Below, piece by piece: positions 5,343-8,466 of a stretch of 8,466 nucleotides of DNA. Position numbers and translations under genes: made by a program. The DNA comes from Syntrophomonadaceae bacterium (lineage in GTDB: Bacteria > Bacillota_D > Dethiobacteria > DTU022 > UBA8154). Position 1 is the stretch's first letter; every line of letters begins with the position of its first letter. Where the stretch lies: contig SKMY01000288.1 of the NCBI GenBank assembly GCA_007120815.1, positions 1 through 8,466 on the forward strand. The letters run 5' to 3'. The notes below the pieces were generated by a model that did not search any database, was not told the origin of the DNA, and saw nothing but the letters and a program-made list of their open reading frames with translations.

Positions 5343-6326
5343 TTGACAGAAGACCATATAGAACGCACAATTTATCTTAAGAACATGGATGAAGTTCTGC
5401 CCCTCCTGGGGCAATTTGACGAGCACCTTCCGGTAGTCGAAGAAAGTTTTCCTGTCACGATCATTCCCCGGGGGGACGAGCTTTCCCTCCAGGGCGAAAA
5501 GGACCAGGTAGAGCAAGTTTACCAGCTGTTCCAGGAGCTTCTCACCCTGATACGCGGAGGGCATATCTTGACTACCGCGGAATTTGTCTATGCTCTGAAG
5601 CTGGCCCGATCAGGAAAGACGGGGGAAATCCAGAAGCTCTTCAGCGATCACCTGCTCATCACCGAAAGGGGCAAGAAAATCCGCCCCAAAACCATCGGGC
5701 AAAAAAAATACGTTGAAGCCCTCAGGCGCCATGACATCGTATTTGGCGTAGGCCCGGCGGGGACGGGGAAAACCTATCTGGCCATGGCCATGGCCGTCTT
5801 TGCTCTGAAAAATAAAATCGTACAGCGCCTGGTGCTTACCCGTCCGGCTGTGGAAGCGGGCGAACACCTGGGCTTTCTGCCCGGGGACCTCCACGATAAG
5901 GTGGATCCGTACCTGCGGCCCCTTTATGATGCCCTCTATGACCTCATGGGGGTTGACACCTTTTTAAAAAACAGGGAAAAGGGCATTATCGAAGTGGCTC
6001 CCCTGGCGTACATGCGGGGCAGGACCCTGGACGACTCCTTTATCATCCTGGATGAAGCCCAAAACACCACGTCGGAACAGATGAAAATGTTTTTGACCCG
6101 CATGGGATTCGGCTCGAAAGCCGTCATTACCGGGGATATCACCCAGGTGGACTTGCCCCGGGGGAAGTATTCAGGGCTGATTGAAGTGATGAAAATACTC
6201 GAAGGAATCCCCGAGATATCCTTCGTCCACCTGAGTGACCAGGATGTGGTCCGGCACAACCTGGTCCAGAAAATCATTCGGGCTTATGAGAAGCATCCGG
6301 AAAGTCACAACGACAAGCGAGGATAA
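5343..6326 (+). CDS. phoH: PhoH family P-loop ATPase
   Basis: 327 residues from TTG 5343, close to B. subtilis PhoH at about 320. Starting at the in-frame ATG 5259 would add 28 residues read from the yqfD 3' end with no Shine-Dalgarno. Residues 1-100 form a small N-terminal domain. The PhoH ATPase core covers about 115-320: Walker A G-P-A-G-T-G-K-T at 137-144, the L-T-R-P-A-V-E-A-G-E-x-L-G-F-L-P-G-D motif after it, Walker B I-I-L-D-E-A-Q-N-T-T with D237-E238, and the G-D-I-T-Q-V-D-L-P nucleotide-sensing motif. It is cytoplasmic. PhoH proteins are linked to RNA metabolism, and some relatives fused to PIN domains act as RNA helicase/RNases; no PIN domain is present here. The gene lies two bases before the yqfF start, matching the conserved Firmicutes order. 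Confidence 0.96.
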   Translation: MTEDHIERTIYLKNMDEVLPLLGQFDEHLPVVEESFPVTIIPRGDELSLQGEKDQVEQVYQLFQELLTLIRGGHILTTAEFVYALKLARSGKTGEIQKLFSDHLLITERGKKIRPKTIGQKKYVEALRRHDIVFGVGPAGTGKTYLAMAMAVFALKNKIVQRLVLTRPAVEAGEHLGFLPGDLHDKVDPYLRPLYDALYDLMGVDTFLKNREKGIIEVAPLAYMRGRTLDDSFIILDEAQNTTSEQMKMFLTRMGFGSKAVITGDITQVDLPRGKYSGLIEVMKILEGIPEISFVHLSDQDVVRHNLVQKIIRAYEKHPESHNDKRG

Positions 6327-6328
6327 TG

Positions 6329-8466
6329 ATGGTGTGGCAAGGAATAAAATCACTGCTTAACAGGTCTTTTTTTATTGCCCGGCACAAAAAGGGGCAGCGT
6401 CTGTTCCTTGGGGTAGGCCTTTTTATTTTTCTCTACTTTTTCCTTCTCTTTTCAACCATGCCCCTGGGTGTTTCTGTAGAGGAAGGGCGCCCCAGCCCTC
6501 AAACCATTCGGGCCAATCGGGAAGTAACCGACTATTACACCACCAATAAACTTCGGGAAGAGGCTGCCGAAGCCGTGCCCGAAGTGTTCGACTATGATCC
6601 CGGCGCCCTGGCCAAGGGCAAAGAAGAGATTGTTGTTTTTTTTGAAGAGGTTCAGCGGGTGAGAAACCTGCAAGTAACCGGCGAAGAAGACGGTGAAGAA
6701 CTGGATGAAACGGCTTACCGGGTGGAACGCCTGAGAGAGTCTGTTGGCGATGACATCCCTAGAGATGCCCTGAAAGCCATCATTTCACAAAGTAGGGAAG
6801 CGCTGAGCGAGCTCCAGTTCAGGGTGGAAACCATCTATGAAGAAATTATGGCCCAGGGGGTTAAGGAAGAAGGGTTGCAGTCGGCCAGGCGGCAATTGCT
6901 GCAGGAAATCAACCTGATCCCCTTTAGCCCGGAAATACGCCAGGGCATGGAAAAGCTGCTCACACCGCTTCTCGAGCCTAACATGATTTTTAATGAGGAA
7001 GCCACCCGGATCAACCGGGAAGCCGCCCGCCTGGCAGTCGAGCCCGTAATGATCCTGAGAAACTCCCTGATTATCCAGGAAGGCGAAGAAGTAACGGAAC
7101 GACATATTGCTCAACTGGAGGCCCTGGGTTTGCTGGGCCCCCGGATACATTTTGGCGGCTATGTGGGTTTGTTTATTATACTGCTTACCCTTTTTATCGT
7201 GATTGCACTGTATCTCTACTTTTTCAATTATGATATTTACCTGAACACCACTTACCTGACGCTGCTGAGCCTGATCCTGGTGCTCACCCTGGTCCTGGGC
7301 CTGGCCGCCCGTTATTTCTCCGGCTATCTGATGCCCGTGGCCATGGGAGGTATCCTCATCACGGTTTTGCTGGACGCCAGGCTGGCGGTTTTTTGCAATT
7401 TTGTGATTGTGCTGTTTCTCGGCTTTACGGTAGATTGGGAATTTAGTTACCTGATTGTATCCATACTAAGTGGGATGGTGGCGATTTACAGCGTTTCCAG
7501 GCTGCAGCGCCGCTCAGATCTGACCCGGGCCGGCTTTATCGTGGCGGGGGTCAACGTGGTTTCCATCGTGGCCGTTGTCCTGCTCACCAAGGGGTTTCAC
7601 CTGGAATATGAATTCCTCCGGGAGTTCAGTATTAATATTCTTTCCGGATTGGGTAATGGATTTTTTGCAGCCGTGCTGGCCATCGGGCTTTTGCCTTACC
7701 TGGAAAGCGCATTCGGCCTGACCACCGCGGTCACCCTGCTGGAGCTTTCCGACCCTGGCCGACCGCTCCTGAGAAAGCTGCTTATGGAGACCCCCGGGAC
7801 GTACCACCACAGCGTACTTGTCGGAAATCTGGCCGAAGCCGCCGCGGAAGCTATCGGTGCTGACCCGCTGTTGTCCCGGGTTGCGGCCTTTTATCATGAT
7901 ATTGGAAAAATACGCCGCCCGTACTTTTTTATTGAAAATCAGTTCACCGGGGACAATCCCCATAAAAAAATATCGCCTAACTTAAGCGCACTGATCGTTC
8001 GCTCTCACGTCAAAGATGGCGTTGAGCTGGCCCGGGAAGAAAAACTGCCTCTGCTCATTATTGATATCATTCAACAGCATCACGGTACGGGGATGATCTC
8101 CTTCTTTTACCGCCAGGCAATGGAAAACGAAAAAGAGACCAACCTGCCGGAAGAAGAGTTTCGGTACGAAGGCCCGCTGCCGCAGACCAAGGAAGCCGCC
8201 ATCATTTTGCTGGCCGACTCGGTGGAGGCCGCCGTGCGTTCCCTTTCCCGGCCTGTAGCGGGAAGGGTTGAAGGAATGGTGCGGCGCATCATCAAGGAAA
8301 AGCTGAACGACGGGCAGTTCGATGACACACCACTGACTCTGCAGGACCTGGACAAAGTCGGTGACACCTTTGTCTATATCCTTTCAGGGATATTTCACCA
8401 CCGTATCGAGTATCCCGAAAAAGAACTGCGAGCCGACCTGGAAAGGGGCAAAACGAAAAATGAAAG
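6329..8466 (+). CDS. yqfF: 7TM-HD family cyclic-di-AMP phosphodiesterase (PgpH/YqfF), cut by the window edge
   Basis: The frame is open to the last base, giving 712 complete codons, about the full length of the family (B. subtilis YqfF is about 710), so only a short tail is missing. ATG 6329 has GAGG (6319-6322) at six bases; ATG 6326 and GTG 6332 are in-frame alternatives. Domain order: N-terminal membrane helix (about 25-44), an extracytoplasmic 7TMR-HDED sensor region (about 50-272, rich in Glu and Arg), seven membrane helices (about 275-475), then a cytoplasmic HD domain (about 480-650). All expected metal ligands are present: H494 (T-Y-H-H-S), H523-D524 (Y-H-D-I-G-K), H560 (R-S-H-V-K-D-G), H584-H585 (Q-Q-H-H-G-T-G) and D630 (L-A-D-S-V-E-A). 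The spacing closely follows Listeria PgpH as I recall it. PgpH hydrolyses c-di-AMP to pApA. The enzyme should be active. The gene is translationally coupled to phoH. Confidence 0.95.
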   Translation, partial: MVWQGIKSLLNRSFFIARHKKGQRLFLGVGLFIFLYFFLLFSTMPLGVSVEEGRPSPQTIRANREVTDYYTTNKLREEAAEAVPEVFDYDPGALAKGKEEIVVFFEEVQRVRNLQVTGEEDGEELDETAYRVERLRESVGDDIPRDALKAIISQSREALSELQFRVETIYEEIMAQGVKEEGLQSARRQLLQEINLIPFSPEIRQGMEKLLTPLLEPNMIFNEEATRINREAARLAVEPVMILRNSLIIQEGEEVTERHIAQLEALGLLGPRIHFGGYVGLFIILLTLFIVIALYLYFFNYDIYLNTTYLTLLSLILVLTLVLGLAARYFSGYLMPVAMGGILITVLLDARLAVFCNFVIVLFLGFTVDWEFSYLIVSILSGMVAIYSVSRLQRRSDLTRAGFIVAGVNVVSIVAVVLLTKGFHLEYEFLREFSINILSGLGNGFFAAVLAIGLLPYLESAFGLTTAVTLLELSDPGRPLLRKLLMETPGTYHHSVLVGNLAEAAAEAIGADPLLSRVAAFYHDIGKIRRPYFFIENQFTGDNPHKKISPNLSALIVRSHVKDGVELAREEKLPLLIIDIIQQHHGTGMISFFYRQAMENEKETNLPEEEFRYEGPLPQTKEAAIILLADSVEAAVRSLSRPVAGRVEGMVRRIIKEKLNDGQFDDTPLTLQDLDKVGDTFVYILSGIFHHRIEYPEKELRADLERGKTKNE

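Noticed and set aside
5783..5797. Short tandem GGCCAT repeats in phoH
   Set aside because: They encode alternating Ala-Met residues in the helix after the Walker A motif and are explained by the protein sequence.

Overview
The window is a stretch of chromosome from a spore-forming member of the Firmicutes, most likely a Clostridia lineage of the Desulfotomaculum/Pelotomaculum/Moorella kind. Three things suggest this. The gene order matches the Bacillus subtilis block yqeY - yqeZ (nfeD) - yqfA (floA) - [yqfB position] - yqfC - yqfD - phoH - yqfF. Two of the genes (yqfC, yqfD) belong to sporulation-specific families. Base composition is moderate, and GTG/TTG starts are heavily used. All genes are on the + strand. 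The genus is an inference; the gene families are clear from their sequences.

Layout: 1-335 is the 3' part of a GatB/YqeY-domain gene, closed by a 12-bp perfect hairpin. 380-1693 is a full-length NfeD membrane serine protease, and 1732-2721 is its usual partner, the flotillin FloA. The 352 bases from 2722 to 3073 hold no gene. They are filled by an imperfect-palindromic repeat element (2743-3011) with 38-bp terminal inverted repeats and nested internal copies. It is followed at 3074-3634 by an unrecognised membrane-anchored, disordered protein in the slot that yqfB occupies in B. subtilis. A strong intrinsic terminator (3659-3687) ends this first transcriptional block.

The second block starts with a sequence that fits a sporulation sigma-E promoter (3705-3733). 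It then carries yqfC (3786-4076), yqfD (4097-5326), phoH (5343-6326) and a PgpH-type 7TM-HD cyclic-di-AMP phosphodiesterase (yqfF, 6329 to beyond the window end). Spacing is tight: 20 bases between yqfC and yqfD, 16 between yqfD and phoH, and 2 between phoH and yqfF, with the yqfD stop inside the phoH Shine-Dalgarno. This suggests co-transcription, although phoH and yqfF probably also need a vegetative promoter that I could not locate.

Functionally, the first block concerns membrane organisation and quality control (NfeD/FloA). The second joins mother-cell sporulation proteins to a P-loop ATPase and a c-di-AMP-degrading receptor. Most of the window is ordinary conserved core genome. The less ordinary parts are the repeat element, the uncharacterised gene beside it, and the sigma-E-like promoter.
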